From Pontibacter mangrovi (GTDB lineage: Bacteria; Bacteroidota; Bacteroidia; Cytophagales; Hymenobacteraceae): DNA of 64,000 nucleotides. Below, piece after piece: positions 44,341 through 52,361 of the stretch. Location: positions 1 to 64,000 of the forward strand of contig NZ_VFRQ01000007.1 in the NCBI RefSeq assembly GCF_006385705.1. The letters run 5' to 3'. Within the stretch, counting starts at the first letter, position 1, and each line of letters begins with the position of its first letter. Below the pieces are notes generated by a model. That model had not been told where the DNA came from and made no database searches. It was given only the letters and a program-made list of their open reading frames with translations. Position numbers and translations under genes: made by a program.

Positions 44341-45078
44341 TTATTCTTTTCCGTGGGAGATCAGTTCTTCGTGCCGCTCGTGGCCGTGAAGTTTAAAGCC
44401 TATGCCGTAGACACAGTCCTTACTTTCGGTCTGGTTACAGAATACTATCACATTGTGATACCTATAAATAAGACCAATATCTTTTGCATAAACTTCTTTA
44501 CGTTCATCTAAGTTTACATCATCAGAATGGTAGTCACCATGAATGACCTCTACTGTATTTGGGTAAGAGATTCCATTTAAGTCATAAGACACCCCTATAT
44601 TAGAAAAAGAATATAATTCTTTCCCATTACGAACTTTTTCTGCATAGTCAAATGCAAGATTATTATTATAGGCATCACCCACCCACTCCTTTCCCTCCTT
44701 GATGGGAAAAACCAATTTCACATACTTCGTATTATTCTTTGTCAGGATGACGTTGAGCTCGGTCTTTACGACAGTCATCACCGAGTCGTCCACCCATTCA
44801 TCGCCCTCCTCATCTCGAACAGAGCGAATGATCTTATAGTTGAGTGCCCCGGTCTGGTCTAGGAAAGTTGTGTCTACGCGCTCGCGCAGCTGGAAACGTG
44901 TAGTGTCGCCCACGTTGCTCATGTAGCGGATGTCTGTCACGTTATAGATGCGCCAGTCGCCCTCCTCCAGCGGGTAGTAGTCATAGCCCATTGCCTTCGG
45001 GTCCGGGTCTTTATACTTATCCTCGCAGGCAGCCACCAGGCCGGCCAGAACAACCAGAAGCAACAGGGCTCTTCTCAT
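44341..45078 (-). CDS. Lipoprotein of unknown function
   Basis: 245 residues with a lipoprotein signal (MRRALLLLVVLAGLVAAC, lipid Cys at 18). The mature part starts with a YYPLEEGDWRIYNVTDI phrase and is rich in beta strands and charged residues, in the style of Bacteroidota surface lipoproteins. No catalytic motif recognised. It overlaps the mnmA stop by one base and is followed 3 nt later by the subtilase gene, so it is translated within that operon. Codon use is more A+T-rich in its middle (44,440-44,720). Confidence 0.7.
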   Translation of the reverse strand: MRRALLLLVVLAGLVAACEDKYKDPDPKAMGYDYYPLEEGDWRIYNVTDIRYMSNVGDTTRFQLRERVDTTFLDQTGALNYKIIRSVRDEEGDEWVDDSVMTVVKTELNVILTKNNTKYVKLVFPIKEGKEWVGDAYNNNLAFDYAEKVRNGKELYSFSNIGVSYDLNGISYPNTVEVIHGDYHSDDVNLDERKEVYAKDIGLIYRYHNVIVFCNQTESKDCVYGIGFKLHGHERHEELISHGKE

Positions 45079-46205
45079 TATTGTAGCACGTTCAGGTTAT
45101 ACTCCGAATTATAGTTCGACTCAATCCAGCCACCGCCTACTACATCGTTGCCTTCGTAGAACACAGCAGCCTGGCCTGGGGCAATGGCGTGTACGCCGCT
45201 TAGGAAGTGTACCTTCATCTTATCACCCTCCTGCTCAATAATCGCCTCCGTACCCGGATCGTTGTAACGAACCTTCGTTACCGTCGGGATAGGCTGGCCG
45301 ATCAGGTGCTCATACTTGGACATGTTGAGTTTGCCAACTGTCATTGCATTTTTGGCCAACTCATCGTAATTCCCTAGCACCACGCGGTTAGTATCTTTCT
45401 CAATACGTGTTACATAAGCCGGAAAACCTAAAGCAACACCTAAACCTTTGCGCTGCCCGATAGTATAGAACGGATAGCCCTCGTGCTTGCCTACCACGGT
45501 GCCATTTTCCAGCACAAACTCGCCGCCGGCCACACGCTCTTCCAGGCCCTCTACGCGGCGCTTCAGGAAGCCACGGTAGTCGTTGTCCGGTATAAAGCAT
45601 ATCTCATAAGACTCCGGCTTGTTTACCAGTTCCGTAAAGCCGCGCTCTTTCGCCATCTCCCGAATCTGCGTCTTGTGCAGGTTCCCCAGCGGAAAAATCG
45701 TACGGCTCAGGCTCTCCTGTGAGATGCCCCACAGCGCATACGACTGGTCTTTGTGCTCATCCAGGCCTTTGGAGATAACGTAGCGCCCGTTCTCCTGGCG
45801 CAGGTTGGCGTAATGGCCTGTCGCAATAAACTCACAGCCAAGCTGGTCGGCGCGGCGCAGCAGCGCGTCCCATTTAATATGCGTGTTGCACAGCACGCAC
45901 GGGTTTGGCGTGCGGCCCGCCAGGTACTCGTCGGTGAAATGGTTGATCACAAAATCCCCGAACTCATCACGGATATCAATGATATAATGCGGAAAACCAA
46001 GCTGTACGGCTATATTACGGGCATCGTTGATGGAATCAAGCGAACAGCAGCCTGTTTCTTTTTTGCTGGCTCCGCTGGAGGCATAGTCCCATGTTTTCAT
46101 GGTCATGCCCACTACCTCATAGCCTTGCTCGTGCAACATCACGGCTGCCACCGAACTGTCGATGCCGCCGCTCATAGCCACCAATACCCTTCCTTTAGTA
46201 CTCAT
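45078..46205 (-). CDS. mnmA: tRNA-specific 2-thiouridylase MnmA
   Basis: 375 residues; thiolates U34 of Lys, Glu and Gln tRNAs. The ATP-pyrophosphatase P-loop SGGIDSSV, the first catalytic Cys in NPCVLCN and the second in YEICFIPD are present. Normal length. First gene of a five-gene minus-strand run. Confidence 0.96.
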   Translation of the reverse strand: MSTKGRVLVAMSGGIDSSVAAVMLHEQGYEVVGMTMKTWDYASSGASKKETGCCSLDSINDARNIAVQLGFPHYIIDIRDEFGDFVINHFTDEYLAGRTPNPCVLCNTHIKWDALLRRADQLGCEFIATGHYANLRQENGRYVISKGLDEHKDQSYALWGISQESLSRTIFPLGNLHKTQIREMAKERGFTELVNKPESYEICFIPDNDYRGFLKRRVEGLEERVAGGEFVLENGTVVGKHEGYPFYTIGQRKGLGVALGFPAYVTRIEKDTNRVVLGNYDELAKNAMTVGKLNMSKYEHLIGQPIPTVTKVRYNDPGTEAIIEQEGDKMKVHFLSGVHAIAPGQAAVFYEGNDVVGGGWIESNYNSEYNLNVLQ

Positions 46206-46435
46206 TTATATAAAAACTGTAGGTCGAATTAAAAATTAGTATGTTGATACAAATATAGCAACAACAACACACTTATTAAGTTTCAGGTTCTAATTTATGC
46301 CGTTGCCCTGGTCGATGCGCGTGCATTTGCCTCGGAAAAAGCTGAAAAAGGTTGGCTGTAAAGGAAAATCGGCTTTACTTTGGTCTCTGGAATTTTGTGT
46401 ATAAATCTACCACTAATCATAAAGTATACATCTCT

Positions 46436-47059
46436 ATGGGCCTACGTACCTCAGTGATAGTTAACGGAATAAATAACCTCAGCGATGCGCGCTACTGCGC
46501 CGGCATGGGGGTAGACATAATTGGTTTTAACCTGAAGCTGGATGATGCAGAGCGCGTGCAGCCAGAAACCCTGAAGGAAATTCTGGGCTGGGTGGCCGGC
46601 GTTGAAACGGCCGGTGAGTTTCTGCGCGCCAAACCCGAAGTCATCAACGAGTTGGCAGCGGAATTTAACCTGGACTACATTCAGTTGGATGTGCCCTACC
46701 TGATCGATGAGATCGAGGAAATTGAGCGGCCGGTTATCCAGAAAGTGTTTATCAATAAGGATACCGTGGAGGGTGAATTGCAGGAAATGATGGAGCTCTA
46801 CAGCCCCTTCGTGCATGCGTTCATCATCTTCTCCGACGACTTCACTACCGTCGACGAGACCAACTCGCGTTTTCTGGCCGATCTGTCAGAGAAGTTTAAA
46901 GTATACCTTGGCTTCGGCATCGACAAGGACAATGTGCACGAGGTGCTGCAAAACATCAAGCCAACAGGCATCGGCCTCACCGGCGGGCACGAAATTAAGC
47001 CCGGCCTGAAAGACTTCGACGAACTGGCTGATATCTTTGAGGAAATCGAGGAAGCTTGA
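46436..47059 (+). CDS. TrpF-like TIM-barrel paralogue lacking the catalytic Cys
   Basis: 207 residues from the ATG at 46436 (an upstream in-frame start at 46352 would add 28 atypical residues). The whole chain parallels phosphoribosylanthranilate isomerase: the end, GIDKDNVHEVLQNIKPTGIG then HEIKPGLKDFDELADIFEEI, aligns with the trpF product's GLNLENV...GFEQEPGLKKVEDLKKLFELI. But the catalytic VCGM motif reads VNGI here, and the DTK Asp region is not conserved. An intact trpF exists in the trp operon. So it is probably not an isomerase; function unknown. Monocistronic, with AAGTATA just upstream (46422). Confidence 0.75.
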   Translation: MGLRTSVIVNGINNLSDARYCAGMGVDIIGFNLKLDDAERVQPETLKEILGWVAGVETAGEFLRAKPEVINELAAEFNLDYIQLDVPYLIDEIEEIERPVIQKVFINKDTVEGELQEMMELYSPFVHAFIIFSDDFTTVDETNSRFLADLSEKFKVYLGFGIDKDNVHEVLQNIKPTGIGLTGGHEIKPGLKDFDELADIFEEIEEA

Positions 47060-47111
47060 GTTAGTTCTGAGTTACGAGTTCCGAGTTTTGCTTGTAACTA
47101 TTCGCTTTTGA

Positions 47112-47154
47112 AAAAAGGAATGCCCGCGAGAGATATCTGCGGGCATTCCTTTTT
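47112..47154. terminator. Bidirectional terminator between the TrpF-like gene and trmB
   Basis: Arms of 16 nt (47112-47127 and 47139-47154), AAAAAGGAATGCCCGC and its exact inverse, with an 11-nt loop. The A and T runs at the ends make it usable from both sides. Confidence 0.92.
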
Positions 47155-47192
47155 CTATACCTTCAACACGGACCTAGTAACTCCCAAACTCT

Positions 47193-47846
47193 CTAAACTT
47201 TATACTGCAGGTACTTGATCGGTACGCCATCAGCCAGGTAGCGCTTTTCATAGGTCGTGTAGATGCCCATGGTGTGCTCCTGCAGGTCGGAGTTGTACAG
47301 GTCCGAAGTATGAATCAGGTTTTTCACCTTTCGCTCCTGCAGCACTTCCAAGGTATATTCGTAAAGGGGCCCATTATCAGTTTTCAGATGAATGATGCCG
47401 CCGGGCTTCACAATGTTTTCATAAAGGTCCAGGAAGCGTGGCGAAGTGAGGCGGCGCTTGATGTCGCGGTCACGCGGGCGCGGGTCCGGAAAGGTGATCC
47501 AGATCTCATCCACCTCGTTTGCTGCAAAATTTTCCTGAATGTTCTCGATGAACGTTCGCAGGAACGTCACGTTCTCCAGCTCCTCCTCTTCTGCCAGGGT
47601 GCTCCCTTTCCAAAGGCGGGCTCCCTTTATATCGGAGCCGATAAAGTTTTTCTCCGGAAACAGACGGGCCATGCCTACGGTATACTCCCCGCGGCCACAG
47701 CCAACTTCCAAGACAATTGGGTGATCATTCTCAAAATGATGCTCCCGCCATCTTCCAGCTATCTGACCGTACAGTTCGTCGCCAGGCTCTATCACATTCT
47801 CCCGCTCAGCAATTGCGGCAAACTTGGCTAATTTAGATCTTCCCAT
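47193..47846 (-). CDS. trmB: tRNA (guanine-N7-)-methyltransferase TrmB
   Basis: 217-residue class I SAM methyltransferase for m7G46 of tRNA. LEVGCGRGEYTVGMA (SAM site), WITFPDPRPRDRDIKRRLT and the HLKTDNGPLYEYTLEVL block are present. Last gene of the eight-gene operon, 2 nt after folC. Confidence 0.95.
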   Translation of the reverse strand: MGRSKLAKFAAIAERENVIEPGDELYGQIAGRWREHHFENDHPIVLEVGCGRGEYTVGMARLFPEKNFIGSDIKGARLWKGSTLAEEEELENVTFLRTFIENIQENFAANEVDEIWITFPDPRPRDRDIKRRLTSPRFLDLYENIVKPGGIIHLKTDNGPLYEYTLEVLQERKVKNLIHTSDLYNSDLQEHTMGIYTTYEKRYLADGVPIKYLQYKV

Positions 47847-47848
47847 TT

Positions 47849-49147
47849 CTATAGTTCTTCAATCTCTGCGACCACAAAGGTACTACCTCCGATAAAAATA
47901 ACCTCATCCGGGGCAGCATTTGCCTTGGCTGCCGCGATGGCCTCCGCCACAGTTGTGTAAGCATTTCCTTTCAAACCCACAGTCTCAGCTTTTTGCACCA
48001 GCTCCTGCACGGGCAGGGCACGCGGAATATTAGCCTGGCAGAAGTAATAAGTATACTTTGCCGGCAGCATTTGCAGGATCTTCGTTACGTCCTTATCGTT
48101 CACGGCGCCGAAAACCATGTGCACCCGCGTTGGCTGCAGCTGCTCCAGCCCCTGCAGGATCTGCCGAATACCGTCTTCGTTGTGCCCCGTGTCGCAGATG
48201 GTAAGCGGTTTCTGCTGCAGCACCTGCCAGCGCCCTTTCAGCCCGGTTATACTTTTGACATGAGCAAGGCCCCTGCGGATCGCTTCTTGTGTTATAGTAT
48301 AACCTTTCAGCTCCTGCAGCACCTCCAGCGTTTGCAGCACGCCCGGAAGGTTATACTTCTGATAGCCACCGGCCAGGTCAATTTCCAGATCTTTCAAGTA
48401 TAAATTTCCATCGCGGTATACCTGGAACACCTGCCGCTGAAGCGTGCTTTCGCTTAGCTCTAACGTATAATGATCCGGAGCAAAGTATAAAGGCGCTCCC
48501 ACGTCTGCAGCTTTCGCTATAAAAACCTCTTCTGCCTCCGGCTGTCGGCTACTTATCACGGCAGGCACCTTAGGCTTGATGATACCGGCTTTCTCGGCGG
48601 CAATCGCTGCAATCGTGTCGCCCAGCATGTTTTGATGGTCGAAGCTGATGTTGGTGATGAGCGATACTTCCGGCGTGATGATGTTCGTGGAATCCAGGCG
48701 GCCACCCAGCCCCACCTCTATGACCGCCACCTCCACCTGCTCCTCGGCAAAGTAGGCAAACGCCAGCGCCACCGTCATCTCAAAAAATGAGGGCTTTATG
48801 CGCTCGAACAGCTGTTTGTGCTGCTCTACAAAGTTAATGAGGTAACCTTGCGGAAGCTCCTGTCCATTCACGCGTACGCGCTCAGTAAAGGATTTTAGGT
48901 GCGGCGAAGTATAAAGGCCGGTTTTATAGCCTGCCTCCTGCAGCACGGCCGCCAGCATGTGCGAGCTGCTGCCCTTGCCGTTGGTCCCTGCCACATGAAT
49001 GCATTTAAACCGATGCTGCGGCTGCCCCAGCGCCTCGCAAAGCGCTATAATATTGTCGAGGCTCTTCTTAAAAGCAGCATTGCCGATGCGTTGAAACATC
49101 GGCAATTGCTGGTATAGATAATCAAGACACTCTTGATATGTCATCAA
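47849..49147 (-). CDS. folC: Folylpolyglutamate / dihydrofolate synthase
   Basis: 432 residues, Mur-ligase fold. P-loop AGTNGKGSSSHMLA, EVGLGGRLDSTN and CDTGHNEDGI are present. It adds glutamates to folates and may also make dihydrofolate. It follows tonB by 14 nt. Confidence 0.94.
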   Translation of the reverse strand: MMTYQECLDYLYQQLPMFQRIGNAAFKKSLDNIIALCEALGQPQHRFKCIHVAGTNGKGSSSHMLAAVLQEAGYKTGLYTSPHLKSFTERVRVNGQELPQGYLINFVEQHKQLFERIKPSFFEMTVALAFAYFAEEQVEVAVIEVGLGGRLDSTNIITPEVSLITNISFDHQNMLGDTIAAIAAEKAGIIKPKVPAVISSRQPEAEEVFIAKAADVGAPLYFAPDHYTLELSESTLQRQVFQVYRDGNLYLKDLEIDLAGGYQKYNLPGVLQTLEVLQELKGYTITQEAIRRGLAHVKSITGLKGRWQVLQQKPLTICDTGHNEDGIRQILQGLEQLQPTRVHMVFGAVNDKDVTKILQMLPAKYTYYFCQANIPRALPVQELVQKAETVGLKGNAYTTVAEAIAAAKANAAPDEVIFIGGSTFVVAEIEEL

Positions 49148-49161
49148 AAGAAAGTATAAAA

Positions 49162-50088
49162 TTAACGCGCTGTGATTCTGAAAGTCACCACACCGGAAGC
49201 GCCGGACGTGGCGACGCCTGAACCCGTGCGGCTAAACGTGGTTTTATAAAGCTGCTCCTTGTACCAGGAAAGCACCCGCGGCGATACCGTATTTTCCAAC
49301 ACTTCAACATTAACCAGGTTTCCATCCGCGTCAATTTTAATCCTGAAACGGATCAGGCCGGTTTCGTTGCTGTACGGGTCGCGCTTCGGCTCGATGTCGT
49401 AGCGCCAGCCTGGCATGTTCAGGGATCCTCCGGCACCTCCGCCGGCTTTTCCGTAAAGCGCTTTGGCATTCACATCTCCTTCCGGATCGCCTTTGTCGCC
49501 CACTTTGCCGGTGTCGTCGCCGTTGTTGTTGCCTGTGGCCGCATCAGAAGAGCCATTCTTGCCCGTACCGGTGCTGGTCGTAGGTTTGCCCGGGTAAAGC
49601 GACTTTGGCTTCTCCGGCTCTTTTTTCACCACTTCCTCTTTGGGTGGCTCTGGTTTAGGCTCTGGCTTTTTAACTTCTTCTTTTTTAGGCTGTGGCTTTG
49701 GCACCGGCTTCACTTCCTCCTTCACCGAAACAGGCTCGGGGGCGGTAGTAGTCGTTACTTTCGGTGTTTCTACGGGCTGTGCCGGCGGCGTAGGTTGCGG
49801 CGTTGGCTCAGGTTGAGGTTCCGGCTCCGGGTCGGGCTGGGTAGGCGCAGGCTTGCTGTCCTCCACGTTCTTCGCCTCGTTTGGCGTAGCCTCTGTCTGC
49901 ACATCCCCACTGCCTACGGCATCGGTTCCAAAGTTCATCTCAATGCCATACTCCGGCGCCGGTGGATCAGGTGCCCGCCAGGCCAGCATGTATATCAAAA
50001 GAAGCAGTATAAGCACGTGCACCCCGATGCTGACACCGGCGGCAATGCGCTTATTCTTTTCTTCTTCTTTGGAGAGGGCAATTGCCAT
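49162..50088 (-). CDS. TonB-family energy transducer
   Basis: 308 residues. One membrane helix near the N-terminus (~17-39, AAGVSIGVHVLILLLLIYML), a periplasm-spanning Pro/Lys/Glu stretch (~75-165, many PEP and KPEPKPEPP repeats), a Gly/Asn/Asp linker and a C-terminal TonB domain (~225-308, GLIRFRIKIDADGNLVNVEVL). With the upstream ExbB and ExbD it forms a complete proton-driven energising unit for outer-membrane transport. The C-terminal motif differs enough from classical TonB that a TolA-like role is possible. Confidence 0.88.
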   Translation of the reverse strand: MAIALSKEEEKNKRIAAGVSIGVHVLILLLLIYMLAWRAPDPPAPEYGIEMNFGTDAVGSGDVQTEATPNEAKNVEDSKPAPTQPDPEPEPQPEPTPQPTPPAQPVETPKVTTTTAPEPVSVKEEVKPVPKPQPKKEEVKKPEPKPEPPKEEVVKKEPEKPKSLYPGKPTTSTGTGKNGSSDAATGNNNGDDTGKVGDKGDPEGDVNAKALYGKAGGGAGGSLNMPGWRYDIEPKRDPYSNETGLIRFRIKIDADGNLVNVEVLENTVSPRVLSWYKEQLYKTTFSRTGSGVATSGASGVVTFRITAR

Positions 50089-50099
50089 AGTATAAATCC

Positions 50100-50501
50100 T
50101 TATTCAGTTGGCACGGTGGCCAATGTTACACTTGCGTTCAGGTTCTTGGCGATACCGGCCACCTTTACCAGTTGCTCTACCGGCACGGTCTTGTCTACGT
50201 GTAACACCACTGCTCCCTGCTCTGTTCCGTTTTCCTTTAACAAGGCCGTTAACTGCGGCTCGATGTCGTCCAGCGCAATGGGCTTCTCGTTCAGGTAATA
50301 CTCCAGGTCCTCCGTAATCGTAATGCTGATTTTCTGCATCACAATGTCAGAGGTTTTGCTGCTTGGCAGGCTAACTGGCAAACCAGAAGGCGTAACGAAA
50401 TTGGAAGTCAGCATGAAAAACACCAGCAACAGGAAGATGATGTCGGTCATGGACGACATGCTGAACTCGGCGTTTATCCTGTTTTTAGAGCGTAGGTTCA
50501 T
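50100..50501 (-). CDS. ExbD/TolR-family biopolymer transport protein
   Basis: 133 residues: short cytoplasmic start, one membrane helix (~16-38, MTDIIFLLLVFFMLTSNFV) containing the conserved Asp of SMTDIIFLL, and a small periplasmic domain. It couples proton flow to TonB. It begins 2 nt after exbB and ends 11 nt before tonB. Confidence 0.92.
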   Translation of the reverse strand: MNLRSKNRINAEFSMSSMTDIIFLLLVFFMLTSNFVTPSGLPVSLPSSKTSDIVMQKISITITEDLEYYLNEKPIALDDIEPQLTALLKENGTEQGAVVLHVDKTVPVEQLVKVAGIAKNLNASVTLATVPTE

Positions 50502-50503
50502 TC

Positions 50504-51214
50504 TTAAAGCTGTGGTTCTTGTAGAAGGTCAAGGAACTCGATAGAAGAGTATTCCATAGAATGCACAATGCTGTCGATCTTAGAGACCAGGTAGTTATAC
50601 CCCACATAGGCTGGCAGACCAATGATCAGACCTGCGGCAGTGGTTACCATGGCCTGGTAGATACCGCTGGAGAGCAGCTTGGGGCTAACAGAGCCTTCTG
50701 CCTGCGCAATGGCGATAAATGCGGCGATCATACCAGTTACGGTGCCCAGGAAGCCGAGCATCGGGGCGGCACCGGCAACGGTGGCCAGAGCGGCAAGGTT
50801 CTTCTCCAGACGGCTGATCTCAATCTTGCCCTGGTTTTCAATAGAAGTCTCGATGTTCTTCAGCGGGTGCCCGATACGGGTAATGCCCTTGGAGATCATG
50901 CGTGAAACAGGTGTGTTTGTCTGGGCGCAAAGCATCTTAGCCCCGTTGATATCACCTGCCAACACCATGCTCTTGATGCGGTCGTTGAAGCCCTCGGGGT
51001 TTTTGGCCGCTTTCTTCAGCGTCAGGTAGCGTTCTACAAAAATATAAATGCCTGCCAAAGACAGGAGCGCGAGCGGAATCATGGCCCACCCGCCATTCAT
51101 GGCCAAATCTAAAAGCGAAACGGAAGTATCTGCAGCTGCTTCGGTACCCTCTGCCAGTGCTGCGGTTGTGTCGGCATCAGCCGATGTCATGATTTGTAAT
51201 AAGAGTGATGTCAT
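50504..51214 (-). CDS. MotA/TolQ/ExbB-family proton channel protein
   Basis: 236 residues from the ATG at 51214 (MTSLLLQIMTSADADTTAAL). A longer frame from 51307 would overlap the preceding gene by 92 nt and is rejected. Three membrane helices; the second and third hold the family signature around LAALATVAGAAPMLGFLGTVTGMI and AMVTTAAGLIIGLPAYVGYNYL. Works with the ExbD-like protein directly downstream. 1 nt after the HU/SPOR gene. Confidence 0.92.
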   Translation of the reverse strand: MTSLLLQIMTSADADTTAALAEGTEAAADTSVSLLDLAMNGGWAMIPLALLSLAGIYIFVERYLTLKKAAKNPEGFNDRIKSMVLAGDINGAKMLCAQTNTPVSRMISKGITRIGHPLKNIETSIENQGKIEISRLEKNLAALATVAGAAPMLGFLGTVTGMIAAFIAIAQAEGSVSPKLLSSGIYQAMVTTAAGLIIGLPAYVGYNYLVSKIDSIVHSMEYSSIEFLDLLQEPQL

Positions 51215-51215
51215 G

Positions 51216-52352
51216 TTAATTGTTAAGTACCCAAAGTGTTTCTCCGTATTTCTCTCTGTAAGCTGTAAGGGAGGCCTGGGCCTCCTCTTTAGATGGGAAG
51301 CTGGCAAGCGCTACCCTGAAAAGGCGGCTACCCGGCTGCGGCAACAGAATGTGCACCTCTTCGTGCCCCTGCTCCATCAGCTGCGCGCGTCCCATCTCAG
51401 CATTCTCCAGCCGCGCGTAACCGCCAGAGATAATGTAGGAACGACCGTCTTTCGTATAAATTATATGAGCTGGTGCTTCTTCCGCAGCGTCTTCGGTGGC
51501 TGCTATGGCCTCTTCCGCAACATCTTCAGTATCAAAACCTGTATCTTCAAAGCCTGAAGTTATACTTGCGCTCCCTTCCGGCTCATAAGTTTTATCTTCT
51601 GCCACTTCCGGTGCATCAGAAGCAGGCAGCATATCGGCATAGTAAGCAACGCGTTCTTCTTCTGTAAAAGGCACATAGCCGTCTGCGTAACGCTCTGGCT
51701 GCGCTGCGGCAGGAGCTGTATACCCGGAAGTGAAAACAGTGATCGGGTTAAGGCTGCTCAGGTTATACTCGTCCTGCAAGGACAGGAAGTACAGCGCCGA
51801 CACCGACAAGCCGGCCAATGCCAGCCCTGCCGCCACATTGTAGGCCCGCTTGATGCGCCTGCGCAGCGGCTGCCGCTCCTCCACCAGTTCCTGCTGGCGC
51901 TCTTTGATAAGCGTTCGCAGCACAGCCGGCTCTTCCTGCTTAACCGGCCTCGCCGACAGTTCAGGCAGTCCGAAGCTGTCTTCCAACATATTGTCGGCCT
52001 CCTGGTATTCAAACACCAGCCTGCGCTCGGCATTGTACCGGAAAACGCCGATCTCTTTTAACTCAAAGCGCTTCTCCTGCTGCAGGCTTGCCTTAGCCTG
52101 GTGCACAAACTCTGCCACACGCTGCTGGGCATCAGCTTTCGAAACCTGATCCTGATGTGCAATCGTGCTGATAAGCAGGCCGTCGTTGAGCACAAGCTTC
52201 TCGTTGAATGCGATCATCTTGGACGGCGGAGACAGTGTATGCTTTACAGGGCTAATACGGGCAGGCACGTACCGCGCAATCAACCCGCCAAAATCCGGGA
52301 TAATAACGCAGTCGTGATTGTACAGCAGTGACTTGATGTGCTTCTCAACCAT
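51216..52352 (-). CDS. HU-like (CCDC81-type) domain protein with membrane anchor and SPOR domain
   Basis: 378 residues. Two N-terminal HU/CCDC81-like domains (~1-125; VEKHIKSLLYNHDCVIIPDFGGLIA, VLNDGLLISTIA, FELKEIGVFRYNAERRLVFEY), a basic stretch and one membrane helix (~171-190), an acidic low-complexity linker, and a C-terminal SPOR domain (~300-378, YIISGGYARLENAEMGRAQL) that binds denuded septal peptidoglycan. So it bridges a cytoplasmic HU-like module to the periplasmic cell wall. The family is Bacteroidota-specific to my knowledge; role in division or envelope organisation is inferred from SPOR. In the TPR-barrel-ExbBD-TonB operon. Confidence 0.85.
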   Translation of the reverse strand: MVEKHIKSLLYNHDCVIIPDFGGLIARYVPARISPVKHTLSPPSKMIAFNEKLVLNDGLLISTIAHQDQVSKADAQQRVAEFVHQAKASLQQEKRFELKEIGVFRYNAERRLVFEYQEADNMLEDSFGLPELSARPVKQEEPAVLRTLIKERQQELVEERQPLRRRIKRAYNVAAGLALAGLSVSALYFLSLQDEYNLSSLNPITVFTSGYTAPAAAQPERYADGYVPFTEEERVAYYADMLPASDAPEVAEDKTYEPEGSASITSGFEDTGFDTEDVAEEAIAATEDAAEEAPAHIIYTKDGRSYIISGGYARLENAEMGRAQLMEQGHEEVHILLPQPGSRLFRVALASFPSKEEAQASLTAYREKYGETLWVLNN

Positions 52353-52361
52353 AAGCTAAGT

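Noticed and set aside
47060..47100. GAGTTA-type short repeats after the TrpF-like gene
   Set aside because: A few imperfect hexamers (GAGTTAG, GAGTTAC, GAGTTCC, GAGTTTT); probably slippage-derived spacer sequence.
51215..51307. Longer ExbB start at 51307
   Set aside because: Overlaps the HU/SPOR gene by 92 nt and adds a basic, non-conserved stretch.
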